64,000 bases of DNA from Paramacrobiotus metropolitanus (Eukaryota > Tardigrada > Eutardigrada > Parachela > Macrobiotidae): positions 744,001 through 808,000 of the forward strand of contig NW_026570247.1 of NCBI RefSeq assembly GCF_019649055.1. The letters are read 5' to 3'. The position numbers and the translations under genes are program-made. Shown here one piece after another: positions 49,394 through 60,140 of the stretch; position 1 is the stretch's first letter; the number at the start of each line of letters is the position of its first letter. A model generated the notes under the pieces. The model saw only the letters and a list, made by a program, of their open reading frames with translations. It was not told the DNA's origin and searched no databases.

Positions 49394-51354
49394 TCCGGCT
49401 GCGAAAAGGTCATCGGGAGTGAAAACGGACTTGGATTGAGCCCCTGCAGGAGCGGTTGGAAGCGGCTTAGCAGGTCCGGTAACTTGAGTCCTTCCGGCTG
49501 AGCAGTTGGAAGCAACTGTCTGAATCGGTGCTGCTGAAAACGAGAAAGCGCACCAGCTAGTTCATTTTTTACTCCGGGAATGTGCACTATCTTAATAGCA
49601 AAATTAAAATGCGACGTAACGAAATGAATGCGGCGCACCAACTCCATCACAGCCGTGTTTCTACATTTACCACGCGACCATACCTCAACAGTACCCGTAT
49701 TGTCGCTATGCACAACGATTCTTCGCGTACTCAATCGTTTTTCCCATACAACGCATGCTACGTAAATTGGGTAAAGCTCAAGAAACGTTATCGAAACTCG
49801 TAACGTTAACAACCACCTTGGCCAAACACCCTGAAACCACTCACTTCCAAAAACGCCTGCATAACCGATAGAACCCGCCGCATCAGTATATAAATGCAAA
49901 GATTCTGCTTCTTGCCACACCGGTGTGAGAAAACTAGCCGAACCATTCCATAAAGGCAGGAACTCTTGCCACCAGTAAACGTCTCGCCGAAACTCAGTTG
50001 ACAAATGTATCGTGTGATGAAGCTTTACTGCAGTACAGCTCAGTTCAATCATGCGTCTGAGAAATATTCGACTTGCAGGGATGCATTTCGTAACAAATGA
50101 CAAACAACCAACCAAACTCAACAAGTCCCTTTTCTGACACTGCTTCCGATCTGCAAATGACTGCAGTAATAAACTCAGTTCATCCATACGGCTGTTTGAT
50201 ACCGACAAGGTAAAGTTAACGCTGTCTAAAACTATACCCAGAAATTCAATTTTTGTGTCCGGCCAAACTAACTTTTTTGTATTTACCGGAACGCCAAGGT
50301 AATTGCAAACAGAAACACACTGCATGACACCCCTCCTACAGCTATCACTTCCTGGCTTATCCACTTTAAAAAAGTCATCCAAATAATGCAAAAACGAATC
50401 ATTGCCCGTACACTTACGAAAAATATACTCTAATGCTGTAGCGAAAATGTCAAACAAACGCGGACCTGACCTTAAACCGAATGACACCACTGTATCGAAA
50501 TAATAATGACTTTCCCAGAAATATCCTAACAGATGCCACTCGTCTGGTCTAACGGGCAAATTACGAAAAGCGCTATCAATATCAATTTTAGCCATCAAGG
50601 CGCCTCTTCCTGTCTGAATTATTAACTGAACTGGGTCATCAATTCCTATATAAGCCATAGAATACTTATCTTTCGGTATAAAGTCGTTCACGCTGAATCC
50701 AAAAGGCTGGGATAAATCCATAATGATACGATGGCCAATGGGCTTTTTTGGTCGCAAGCCGAGAGCATTGGTTACAAAATCCGGATGCGGCGGCTCAGTG
50801 AACGGACCGAGACAATGGTGCGCGGCTAATTCTTTTTCTATCATGGATGAAATGACGGATGGGTTTGCCAAAGACGATTGTGCATTAGAGGTAAACCGCC
50901 GGATCTGCGGGCCTTCGTAACCAATGCTAAAGCCGTACGTGAAACCCTGCAAAAGGAAGTGCATAGCATCAGTATCTTGATACTCTACCAATAGCTCCGC
51001 CAATCTATCGACGTTGACTGGTGTTGTTATGCGCGGATCCGGTCCCGGACACAGTGCTCGCGCCGGCATTTGCGTTGCGTTGTCCACAATGCTCGAAAGA
51101 AGTGTGATCGGTAGCCCGGCACTCCCCGCACCGATGCTTGAAACGGCAGCTGGCTCCTTTTGTGCAATTCCCGTAACTCCAGTTCCTGCACACGTCTGGC
51201 GGGATGTGTCGAAAGGGCCGACCCGCAGTCGCCGTGTCGGCGTGACCGAGTGCAGGTAACTGAAGAGTCTTCGGGCACTCTTGCACAGTATGATCCGCCA
51301 GTGGGCAGGTGTGGCATAGAGGAAGATGGGCACGATTAGGCAGACGGGCAGCAC
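49324..51354 (-). CDS. Ngaro-2 reverse transcriptase and RNase H (intact frame)
   Basis: The frame has 676 codons. The first 110 or so overlap the gag frame and read as a shadow of it; genuine pol begins about 51010 with DRLAELLVEYQD. Reverse-transcriptase motifs follow: GLRPKKPIGHRIIMDLSQPF (about 50740), MAKIDIDSAFRNLPVRPDEW (about 50590) and the active site FLHYLDDFFK (YLDD, about 50385). RNase H follows with LYTDAAG, ELYPIY and HSDNTG, supplying the acidic residues. Because pol lies one frame away from gag with a long overlap, expression by ribosomal frameshifting within 51005-51354 is likely. No stop interrupts the domains. Confidence 0.93.
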   Translation of the reverse strand: MLPVCLIVPIFLYATPAHWRIILCKSARRLFSYLHSVTPTRRLRVGPFDTSRQTCAGTGVTGIAQKEPAAVSSIGAGSAGLPITLLSSIVDNATQMPARALCPGPDPRITTPVNVDRLAELLVEYQDTDAMHFLLQGFTYGFSIGYEGPQIRRFTSNAQSSLANPSVISSMIEKELAAHHCLGPFTEPPHPDFVTNALGLRPKKPIGHRIIMDLSQPFGFSVNDFIPKDKYSMAYIGIDDPVQLIIQTGRGALMAKIDIDSAFRNLPVRPDEWHLLGYFWESHYYFDTVVSFGLRSGPRLFDIFATALEYIFRKCTGNDSFLHYLDDFFKVDKPGSDSCRRGVMQCVSVCNYLGVPVNTKKLVWPDTKIEFLGIVLDSVNFTLSVSNSRMDELSLLLQSFADRKQCQKRDLLSLVGCLSFVTKCIPASRIFLRRMIELSCTAVKLHHTIHLSTEFRRDVYWWQEFLPLWNGSASFLTPVWQEAESLHLYTDAAGSIGYAGVFGSEWFQGVWPRWLLTLRVSITFLELYPIYVACVVWEKRLSTRRIVVHSDNTGTVEVWSRGKCRNTAVMELVRRIHFVTSHFNFAIKIVHIPGVKNELAGALSRFQQHRFRQLLPTAQPEGLKLPDLLSRFQPLLQGLNPSPFSLPMTFSQPEWLLLPDELMQPESAALPATANP

Positions 51355-52219
51355 AACGGTCGAGCAAGCTGCGGTCTAATCTGCTCCATTCGTCATGGTT
51401 TGTGGTATCACGGATCCGGTTGGCCCGAAAAGTCTTGTCGTACTCAAGCCAAACGACTGTAGAATAGACACCAGCCAGCTCATTTACAATGGTCTGATAA
51501 GCATCCAGCGGGTCTCGTAGTCCAGGATAATAGAAAGAGCGCACACGTCGAAACACGATAAACGCTTCGTTTCATTGGTTCAGCGACGTGATGGTGACCT
51601 TTCGAGGCTTTGAATCGGATAACACGTAACTTCCATCCTTGATCTCAATCTTTGCTTCTCCTTGAATGGGAGACATGATACTGTTTGCCCGCAACAGTTT
51701 GTCGAGATCCACATTGACCGTCAGGTCATACAACTCTTCAAGGCACTTATCATTCACAAACGGGAAGCTGGCTGGCAATGGCGGAGGTTTCTTGGCCTGT
51801 GCTCTAACAGCATTCGCTGATCCAGACAGTTCTGGCTCCATAACCTTCTGGGTTAACTGCATCAGCTGGTTCTGTTGATTCAACATCAATTGCATCAACA
51901 GATTTGCGTCAATCTGCGGCGATATCTGAGCAACGGTAGCGGGAGGTAACATCACCACATCTGGCTCCGAGCGGGTCACCGCATCTCTACGGGCGATCAG
52001 TTCTTTAAGGTTTCGCTGGGCCGCTGCAATCTCGTCTTCAACACTCCCTGCCGAGGGCACCGATGATGCAGGCGACTTCTGAACTGGGCTGCTACGTGCT
52101 GCAGGCTGAACTGCCATAGGAGCCTCCACAATCTCCGCCGGATTACCCGCATTTCTGGAACGCGTTACTCGCTTGGTACGTGGCACCGCAGCCCTTCGCG
52201 CCGCTCGCTTTGGCGGCAT
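51005..52219 (-). pseudogene. Ngaro-2 gag-like protein with one in-frame TGA
   Basis: Starts at the ATG at 52219, just inside A1, with a very basic MPPKRAARR start. The frame runs to 51572, where a TGA stops it, and continues open in the same frame to 51005. The same site in Ngaro-1 has Trp (SFNSWLDAF), and here the context is SLNQ-stop-NEAF, so TGG to TGA is the simplest reading. The distal part has CHTCPLADHTVQEC (CX2CX4HX4C knuckle), a CCCH-type finger (CRNWSYGNC, CTKGASCRFKH region) and another knuckle-like CGECRATDHTSFEHC. These would bind the element RNA. The nonsense codon leaves the zinc fingers unmade unless read through. Confidence 0.88.
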
Positions 52220-52240
52220 TCTCACGCACAGAGTCTTCAG

Positions 52241-52562
52241 AAAGAAAACACACCAAAGGTCACTCACAAATATTGCAGGTGGAAAAAACAGACAAGAAAT
52301 TTACCGTACAAATTCTTCAGCAACAAGAAAAGAAACCACAATTATCAGACGCAACAAAATGACTTCAAAGTGCAACTCTGCTATAAAGAGAGATATATGC
52401 ACAACAGCGTGATGAACAAAGGCAAGATGGCGTCTGGCAAGAGGTCAGCCAATCACTTGCATTGGGAATGGCTTTGCGGATATTTAGGGAACTTTCTATA
52501 GGCCAGCGTTTCTCTCAACAGCGTTAACCTAAGTTAGCGATATAATCGCTAACTTCTATTAA
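52241..52562 (-). repeat. Ngaro-2 split direct repeat A1 (5' end)
   Basis: Left terminal repeat of the minus-strand element. It contains the probable promoter. The outermost palindromic GTTAGCGATATAATCGCTAAC recurs at the A2 end (about 48200-48218). Confidence 0.9.
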
Positions 52563-52976
52563 TAATCACTAATAAGTAAAATACAAAAATGGTACGAGTA
52601 TATTTGGTAGATAGGTAGGACGCTTCATCGCAGACGGTTACAATTCGCGGCCGCTACTAAGCAAATCTTCCTCTACCGTTCAAATCACTTCAAAAACTTT
52701 GGAAAGCGAATTGCGCAGCCCATTGGACATTTTAGCGCATACTAACTGTAGTGAGGGTGGTTGTGTGCACGCTCTACTACCGCTGCTTACTGGTTTTAAA
52801 ACTGAATGGATCGAATCAGTTGTGACCGCACAGCGCCTTACAAGCTTCGATTTCTGTAAGGCTGTGTATAAGCCACACCCATTGTGTTCACCTCTGCGCT
52901 AAAAATTTCTGAAGGAACTGTAATTGCACTGCCGAGCAGAATTTGTTGGTCGTCTAATCAAATCGGGTCGTTGCAG
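52563..52976. other. Remnant of the locus 2 intron
   Basis: Sequence between the Ngaro-2 right boundary and the B3 acceptor. With 47432-47569 it is what remains of the original intron, about 550 bases. An open stretch at 52699-52902 has no recognisable content. Confidence 0.45.
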
Positions 52977-53501
52977 TTGGCGAAAAGTGGCATCCCGAAT
53001 GCAAGAACGACAGCAGCGCGCAACGATGCTACCCGGTGTGGACGAGGGATCCGGCGACGGAGGCTTTCCTTGCAACTGCGCGATATCACCTTCGCTAAGA
53101 CGACGATTCGCGCGTGGGAGGCGGATGCCTTCAGTGACCTGCCGGAGCTGCGTGTGCTGAGCTTAGAGTACGGCATCTATTACCAGCAGATCGGGGAGAA
53201 GAATCCGGTGTTCTCAGAACGCTATCGCAGTTACTTGCGACACCTGCACTGCGGCTGCCAGTTCGCCGGGTTCCGACGCTGGTGGAAGAATTCCGCGCTA
53301 TTGCGCGAGTGGAATAACTTTCACATTGTATTCAAATTCAAGATATCGTGGGGTGCCGGCTTGTTTCTGCCCGGAGACGTTTTCGTGCCAATTGATTGTG
53401 CAGCTGAGATGCCTGTCGGCGCAACGACCGTTAACCTTAACCAGACTGAGTTTTCGCGCAACGAGGATAACTGTGAAGTGATGAATAAGACGACTGTCTG
53501 A
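52977..53501 (+). pseudogene. LRR family exon B3 (locus 2), internally deleted
   Basis: Second exon of locus 2, starting after a CAG acceptor with the same split codon as B1 and B2. After about 30 codons (KWHPECKNDSSAQ, VWTRDPATE), a deletion near 53065 removes roughly 390 bases relative to B2 and changes the frame. The remainder (LQLRDITFAKTTIRA, LRHLHCGCQFAGFRRWW, NLNQTEFSRNEDNC) is open to 53501. Together with the truncated A2 this makes locus 2 non-functional. Confidence 0.82.
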
Positions 53502-54269
53502 TGGTCTTATCCACAATGGTCTTATCCACAGCCATAGCTGTTATGCACACACACAATTCGGAAATACAGTAACGATCCCAGTTTGCACGTTGCAGTTGCA
53601 CGCCTGCGGTTTGAACCTGCAACAGAAACATCACACTCATATTTTGCGCGGACATCCAGAAAACCCAACTGTTTTAAAAAGGCATAGTGATGAATGAATG
53701 AGTACATGTCATTCGAAGGAAAATGTTTGCTGCGAATCAAAATTTATAATAGTGCCATTGCGGCTTTTATGTCCGAAGAACTGGGGAGTGGTTTGGCCTG
53801 ATTCGCCTGAATATATTGAATGTAGGAGCATATACGCAAATTGTGGGAAGAAACGCAAGTAGCTAAGAAAAGAACTGGCGAATAAGAAGCCACAATTATT
53901 TACCGGACGGGTTAACTGTTTCTAAGCGAGAGAAAGCCATTAAAAAAGAGACAAATAGCTAATGTAAACTGACTGTAAGAGATGCGCATGCACGGTAGAG
54001 TATTTATATAGATGTGGACCTAAGGGATGCACTGTCAAATCGATTAAGCAATGGCAGAAACTGGAAAGACGTTACAGGAAAAAACGTGAAAACTGCGAAG
54101 CGGAGGGCCATGTTGGAGCAGACGGCTGGAGTGGTGGGTCAATAGTCAGTAGTATCAGCTCACTGGTGGCCTGCTGCACGTCGTCTGGTTGGTTGTCGTT
54201 GTTGGAGTCCGTTTGGGTGGCTGGAGCCCGGGGGAATGACTGGAGTCCGTTTGGTGGTCGTGGTAGTAC
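53502..54269. other. Intergenic; Asp/Asn-rich-like segment
   Basis: 3' flank of locus 2. On the minus strand, 54110-54225 reads with an acidic DSNNDNQPDDVQQ stretch whose DNA resembles 62370-62450 (shared CCAACCAGACGACGTGC). Possible remnant of a dispersed coding repeat, otherwise nothing. Confidence 0.35.
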
Positions 54270-56090
54270 GCAGACGCGATGCTGTCCCGAATTCCATAAA
54301 AAGGGGCAAGAAAGGCTCGAAAACAAGTCTACCTTGTTGGATCTTCCGCTGTTTGCCACGAGACGTTTCCTGAAACTTTGCTGTTACGCGTCGTTGAATT
54401 ACTGCTGATAGTATGCAGTTTCTGGAGAGCATGCGTGCAAACGATGAGAGCGACATTTAATGGAAGCTCTCTAACAGTACTGACACGAGGCCCGTTATCG
54501 GGAAAGAATTCTGCTGAACACTCCAAAACGGTTGTGTTACTGGAAGCGGCTACTCAATAACATACCGTAAAACTGCGTTCTGACTCAGCTTTCGCAAACT
54601 TGTCCATGCAAGTGGAGACGAAATTCTCGATAATCCGTGTCTGCAGACGAAGAACGATGAGCTCGCTCTTCAGCACTATACGACTCCGTGGCACTTCAAT
54701 TCTGTCATCGGTTCATTCCTTAATCCATTTTATTCCTACGCCGTTGTTTTTTAGACCGCTTCGTGATATGCAGGTCGGCTTGGCTTTATTTTTGCGGTGC
54801 CAAAATGTTGCCTTGTTGATAATTACGTTGCGTTAAAATTTGCTTTGATCGTTTTCGTGAAACTGTGAACTACATGTATTGACGATCTTGTACTGTACAA
54901 ACCAATAGGACAATAAAGGCTGAAACACATGTTTCTCTCTACGAAGGGCATACCGAAAGTAAATTTCCCTATTTTGCCTCCTCGCCGTTTGACGTAATAC
55001 ACCAGTGACGGGTGTCTTTTAGCAGAATCGTTCTTTACGTAAACCAGTGAAACAAAAATCAGAAGGTTCCATGAAGAACTGGAATAATAAACAAAAACAG
55101 CTGGGCGTAAACGACTTAAAGTGTGAACCGGAAGTATTGTTGTATTATGTTCCTTTTATGATCAACTAAGCACACCGTAGGTTTCGATAAAGTTTGTACT
55201 GCACGGACAAGGACAATTCGTTGTACCGAATGTCGACCGCAATACCTCCACGAATGCGACGACAAAGAACATGAGAAAACATTGAATACTGTATATACAT
55301 AAGAAAACATAGGAAAACAAAGACAATTTAGCTAAATAGTAAACTCTAGCTCCACGTCGTGGCGGGTCGGCATCGTGTGGGTTCGAAGGAATGGCGGAAA
55401 GTTTTGTGTTTTTTGCCGTCCGGATACTGATTGGGCTGCTTTCGATTATTTGTGAAACCTAGTTCAAACAGGTTCCTAATTTTCTGAGAAAGTGTTTTGA
55501 GAAGGGCATTTTCTTGAGCAATTTATATTGCTAGAGGAGACAAAGTAGGGAAATTGAGGCAACTGAGGAAAGTTTACCTTCGGAATGCCCTTTGTAAAAA
55601 GAAGCAAGGGAATTAAGGAAAGAAACGATGACAGCACTGCAGTGAAATGGTCTCGTATAGTACTGAAAAGGGAGCTCATCGTTCTCCCTTAGCAGACACG
55701 AATTGGCGGGGATTTCATCCCAACTTGCGCAGATAAGTCTGTGAAGATAAGTCAGAACGCTACTTTTTCAGCAGGCTATGAGCAACCGATTCCAGTAACT
55801 CAGCCTTTTTGGAGTACTCAGCAGAATTCTTTCCCGCTAACGGGCCTTCTATCAGCCCTTTTGGAGAGCTTCCTTTCAATGTTTTTTGGAGAGCTTCCAT
55901 TAAATGTTCATCTCATTTTCACCACGCTTGCTCTCAAGAAACTGCGTACCGTCAGCTGCAATTCAGCGCTTTAATAACTGCGGAGTCTCAGCAAAGGTCT
56001 CATGACAAACAGCGGAAGGTCCGAGATCAACTTGCTTCAGACCGGTTTTTGTGGCTCTTTGTGGAATTCTGAGACTGCGTCGAGTCTGCG
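54270..56090. mobile_element. Large inverted-repeat element
   Basis: Left arm, about 54270-54975, and right arm, about 55540-56090, are imperfect reverse complements. Shared landmarks include the GAATTCCA region, TTCCGCTGTTTG, ATTTAATGGAAGCTCTC, ACGATGAGCTC, TTCCTTAAT and AAGGGCAT-CCGAA blocks, mirrored in order. The central 560 bases are unrelated. No transposase is visible. Fragments of the arm sequence lie at 42071-42290 and about 43130-43240, so it is a dispersed non-autonomous family. Confidence 0.7.
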
Positions 56091-56349
56091 CCAGTCCTTC
56101 GACAAAACTAAAACTAGAAAAGTGCACTCGCTTTTGGCGGACACTGTATGAACGAAGCGTAGCAGGAATATACGATAAAAATAATATTATTTTATATTTA
56201 CATGGTTGCCGGTACCATTATATGATGTTTACAGTTATCGTATTAATTGTAGTAGTACAATGTACCGTAGTTAATCTTTTACAGAGCAGCGCTGCAGCAG
56301 CACATTTCGCTGTTCTGAGAACTGCGTAAAATTTGCTTGGCCAGTTTCT

Positions 56350-56790
56350 TCAGCTGTGGAGGGCAGGGAGTAAAACGTGGCAGTGGCACCTGCCATTGGC
56401 ACTGCCAATGGCATGGCAAGCGATAAAACCTGGAGACTCTGGCAACTGGCAATCGATAAAACCTGGCAGCCACATAAAGTGTGGCATCACATATAAGAAG
56501 CAGATTCGGAGTATTTGGTCAACTATAGTTGCTGGAAGCGTTGCCAGCATACGGTCAGTTTCACATGTATAGATTTAACAGCACTGACCATTCGCGAAGT
56601 GCGTATGTAATCGCCGGCATAAAAACTTCAAAGGTCACATATTGACCTTTAGAAGTTTTCGTACCGGCAAAACTCCATGTGATTTTATTTTGCCGTCTGC
56701 ACAAAGTGCCGCAGTATAAAGAATGAGAGGACGTGTTAAAAAGACAATCGCCGCACTTTCAAAAGGCCTCCGCCCGAATGTGCCAACTGC
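56350..56790. repeat. Left arm of a 4.4-kb inverted-repeat pair (contains GGCA palindrome R3)
   Basis: Begins with the GGCA-rich palindrome (GTGGCAGTGGCACCTGCCAT) and continues through GAAGCAGATTCGGAGTATTT, TTGCCAGCATACGGTCAGTT, AGATTTAACAGCACTGACCA and CAATCGCCGCACTTTC. All of these recur inverted at 60140-60775. Frameshifted coding traces resemble the small frame at 60141-60323. Confidence 0.8.
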
Positions 56791-58913
56791 GAACAACGTG
56801 CTTTAATCGGTAATACCGGTAAATGCGGTTGGTTAATACACAAAGAGATACGCCACAGGCAATACGCATGTTGAAGGTGCTTTTCTTAAATTTTCAAAAT
56901 TTGCATATATTCGTTGAATTTTCATGTGCAAATCGCTACCGTAAGTTAACGCCACCAATGAAGCATTTATTTATTAAATCTGCCAACCGAACCCGAAATA
57001 CAACTAGCAGGATCCTTCATGAAAACAGCTAGGAATGAAAAAGTTTAGAACAGTTTTACCAATTTATCAAGTTAATTTTACCTATTATCTTTTGGATGGC
57101 CGCACTGCGGCACAATAGCATCAGCAGACTACATAATATAATTAAAACACTTTGTGGGCAGCATTTACAGCATGTACTTGCAGTATGTCATGAACTCAGC
57201 TGTACTCTAGGGGTTAACCCCCAGAATACAGTCTTGACTAAACAGATCGTTTGTTAACTGTAAATAGGTAACAGAATTATTCATTTATGACGGTACCGGT
57301 ACTGGATAATTACCAATCAAAACCAATAATTGTTAGACTAACGATACTTCTGGTACTGGACCACTAATTCACATACCTTTCTTGTCATATAATTCATTTA
57401 TTGATAATATTAATCGTAAGCAGTGTAATGCTAATTCGACATATCTGTACACAGAGTAGTACTCCACCTCATGCCCAGTTTTGAACGCCAAACAATTTCT
57501 GAGGAAAAAGACTGAGCAGTTATAGTGTCATGATTGCTTGTAAAACATTACGAAATCATCTCTGCAGAGAAAATGGCCGTTCTCGTGTGGAACAACGCTT
57601 TTCTGTCATGCTCTACAGTCGTGTTTTGACTACAGGGTCAACTACTACAGGCTAGGTCCGGCGTCGAGAGCTTCTTGTTTGGTGCCGGTTCGGCTCGGTT
57701 GCTCGTTATAATGTGAACTTTGATGCTATTCCAAAAAAACCGGCGCCTTGTTTACACATCTTTACATTCACAGGGTACTGGTAGCTCCACAAACACCTAC
57801 CCTTATCTTCTTGTTTTGGTAGCTTATTATTTGACCCGTTTAATTGCCCACAACGGCGAAAACAAAATAATATACTAGTACTACGACAGAAGCAGATGAG
57901 CTCGAGCGGTAGAAGTTAGCATACTGTAGTAGTATTCCGCTGGGCGGTGTGTGACAGTGCTGTTTGTGTGCACTGTGCAGTACTTACATACTAGTCACTA
58001 AGTCAGTAGCCAACTAGTCAGTTGCGTTGATCCGTTTTACCATCTGAACCTGGGTGCGACCTTATTCTTTGTGAACCGAACAATTCCGGCACCTGCCGTT
58101 ACCGTCGAGTTTATGAAAATTACGGATTCCAGCAGGTTGGATGGGACCGCAACGGGACGGGCTACGGAGAATTATTTCGTCTTAGTCTATATAATAATTT
58201 TTACATTCTCAGCATTCGACTATTATGCCAATTTACGTAAGTAATAAGTATGTACTTTGTACTATGCACTACATAGTTTAATGATTAATCTGCATTCTGC
58301 ACCTCTTTTAGTATTATGTGATTATTATTGAATTTCAGTTTTTCAGCCTGGCGTTTACGTCTTACGATAAGCTTAAAGATATCTTATTTTATATTTTCAA
58401 TTCACTATATTTAAGACAACATATTTTAATATTTTTATAAGATATAAATATGTGTATTTTTAAAATACCTATCATAGCCTCAGTAAGAGTACACAGTTAT
58501 GTTAATTAACTACTCAGTTAAAAGGTTCTATGCCCAATAAATTTTGAAAACATTTTGCGAATTATGCGTACTCCTACTTGTACAATCGCCCTGATATTTG
58601 CTGTACATTAACAGCGGCTTTATTATGAATCCATAACTTTAAAATAATAGCTATGGCATTTATGATTTTAGTCGCAGCACTGTACAACATTAACTGAATA
58701 CAAAAAGTACGGTATTACTGTAATTAACGTAGAGAACTTGTTTGTAATAATCTTTGCACTGACCGCAGCGAGATCCTCTGGTTAGCAACCGCCCGCTAGT
58801 TATTACGTAAGTAGTATTATTTTAGTATTTATACTGGTAACACCAACTGACGCGCAGTAACACTTTTAAATGACCTTTATATTCTATGGTGTGTAGTCAC
58901 AGTGTACACAATA
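56791..58913. other. Interior of the inverted-repeat pair, nothing recognised
   Basis: AT-rich sequence with no supported gene. If 56350 and 60775 are ends of one transposon, this would be its interior, but no transposase is visible. Confidence 0.4.
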
Positions 58914-59646
58914 GATTCTTATCGCAACACAAAATGGACCTACGATAGACGGTACGATATACGGTAGGCTCTTCTACGTCATCACGGCGTACCCTTACCG
59001 GACCGTTTGACGGTAGGATTGACGGTAGAAGGCTGAGATATCGTAATGCCTACCGTCGACATCTGCGATATAGCAACCACCTCAGTGGCAGTGGCATGAA
59101 GCACAACGTGCAGCTGCCAAATCATGCAACTTTAAAATTGTTCTGGTAGATTTTAATTGTTTTGATTCATCAGAAAAGATATTATAAGATAAATAAAATT
59201 CTAAGAAATTTTTGATACCAAGCGAGTGCAGTTTATCTGAAAACGAACTATTCTGCAGCCATGCGAATTTAGCATGCAAAGCTTACGGAGCCGTTGGTGT
59301 ACCCTGCGCGAGCTGTTACTTACTTAAACTCCATAGGCGCCTGTGTTAAAATTTAAATGCTCGTAGAAAGATTCATGGGCTGTTAAATCTGGCCGTTTTG
59401 GTATTGAAAAATAGTTTAGCATTTTAGTTTTCATCGAGTTTTAACCTGAACGATTGTTACCATCTGCCAAAGTCTTAAAACCGATCTGAACCGCAGCATG
59501 TTTCACGTCAGAGGCAGGATTGGACCGTATCGTTTACCGTCTGCGCGTTGCGATCACTTTAACTTATCAACGGTACGGTCACGATACGGTGCCCCACCGT
59601 ATCGTATACCGGACCGTATATCGCGACTGTGGGGCGATAATAATCT
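58914..59646. repeat. Possible MITE with CGGTACGATA-rich ends
   Basis: The left end (GATTCTTATCGCAACACA, then ACGGTACGATATACGGTAGG) and right end (reverse complement of TGTGGGGCGATAATAATC, preceded by CGGTACGGTCACGATACGG) are roughly inverted and share many GTACGATA/GTATCGT units. Homology is weak, so boundaries are approximate. Confidence 0.45.
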
Positions 59647-60140
59647 AATTAAAGAACACGCAAAATGTTAGATGCATACGGTCTACATAATAATAATAAT
59701 AATGGAAAAGCTTTCTAATAGCGAGTGTTGCACGGCTTCCTTGCATTTTAAGAGTTCTGCTACGTGAGTACCAACACATCATTACAAAATCCGGCTAATG
59801 CACGCTACGTTACTTTACTTCGAGACTCAGAACATAATATTTCGTTTATTACTTCAAACTTTGAAGCAATAAAACAACTTGATTTTTGCTGCTATAAGTT
59901 AAAGCTTCACCGGTAGACACCATGTAGTTGCACTTTTAACATACTCTAGGATGTACCGCTGAAGACATGGCTTTTCAGTTTATTTCTAATTTTTCTATAA
60001 CAGTTACAACCGGGGGGCTTAGTAAGTGATGCGTCGGCTGCATCTTCTACCGCGCTAGCTAGCTGGCACTGTACCCTACTCAAGAGTGTACCGCACTTAA
60101 TTAGAGGATTGCAGCACCATATTCCATCGCAAAGCATATT
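59647..60140. other. Intergenic, nothing recognised
   Basis: A short AAT microsatellite-like run at 59690-59703. No gene. Confidence 0.4.

Larger units (their letters stand above)
47570..52562 (-). mobile_element. Ngaro-type retrotransposon Ngaro-2, nearly intact
   Basis: A 5-kb minus-strand element with the Ngaro order A1-ORFs-B1-A2-B2: A1 52241-52562, B1 48223-48512, A2 47901-48227, B2 47570-47859. B copies are about 290 bases and look identical; A copies differ by small indels. The B1-A2 overlap and both outer ends contain ATTAA, as in Ngaro-1. Gag, pol and recombinase frames are present, with one in-frame stop in gag. It sits in the intron of LRR locus 2 (47432-52976), opposite to the host gene. 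Its ORFs and repeats are unrelated in nucleotide sequence to Ngaro-1, so this is a different family. Confidence 0.93.

Noticed and set aside
47570-52562. LTR retrotransposon or retrovirus-like element
   Set aside because: There are no long terminal repeats in LTR arrangement, no aspartic protease and no DDE integrase; a tyrosine recombinase and split repeats are present instead.
53580-53660. GGTTCAAACC B-box-like string on the minus strand
   Set aside because: No cloverleaf could be built; likely chance.
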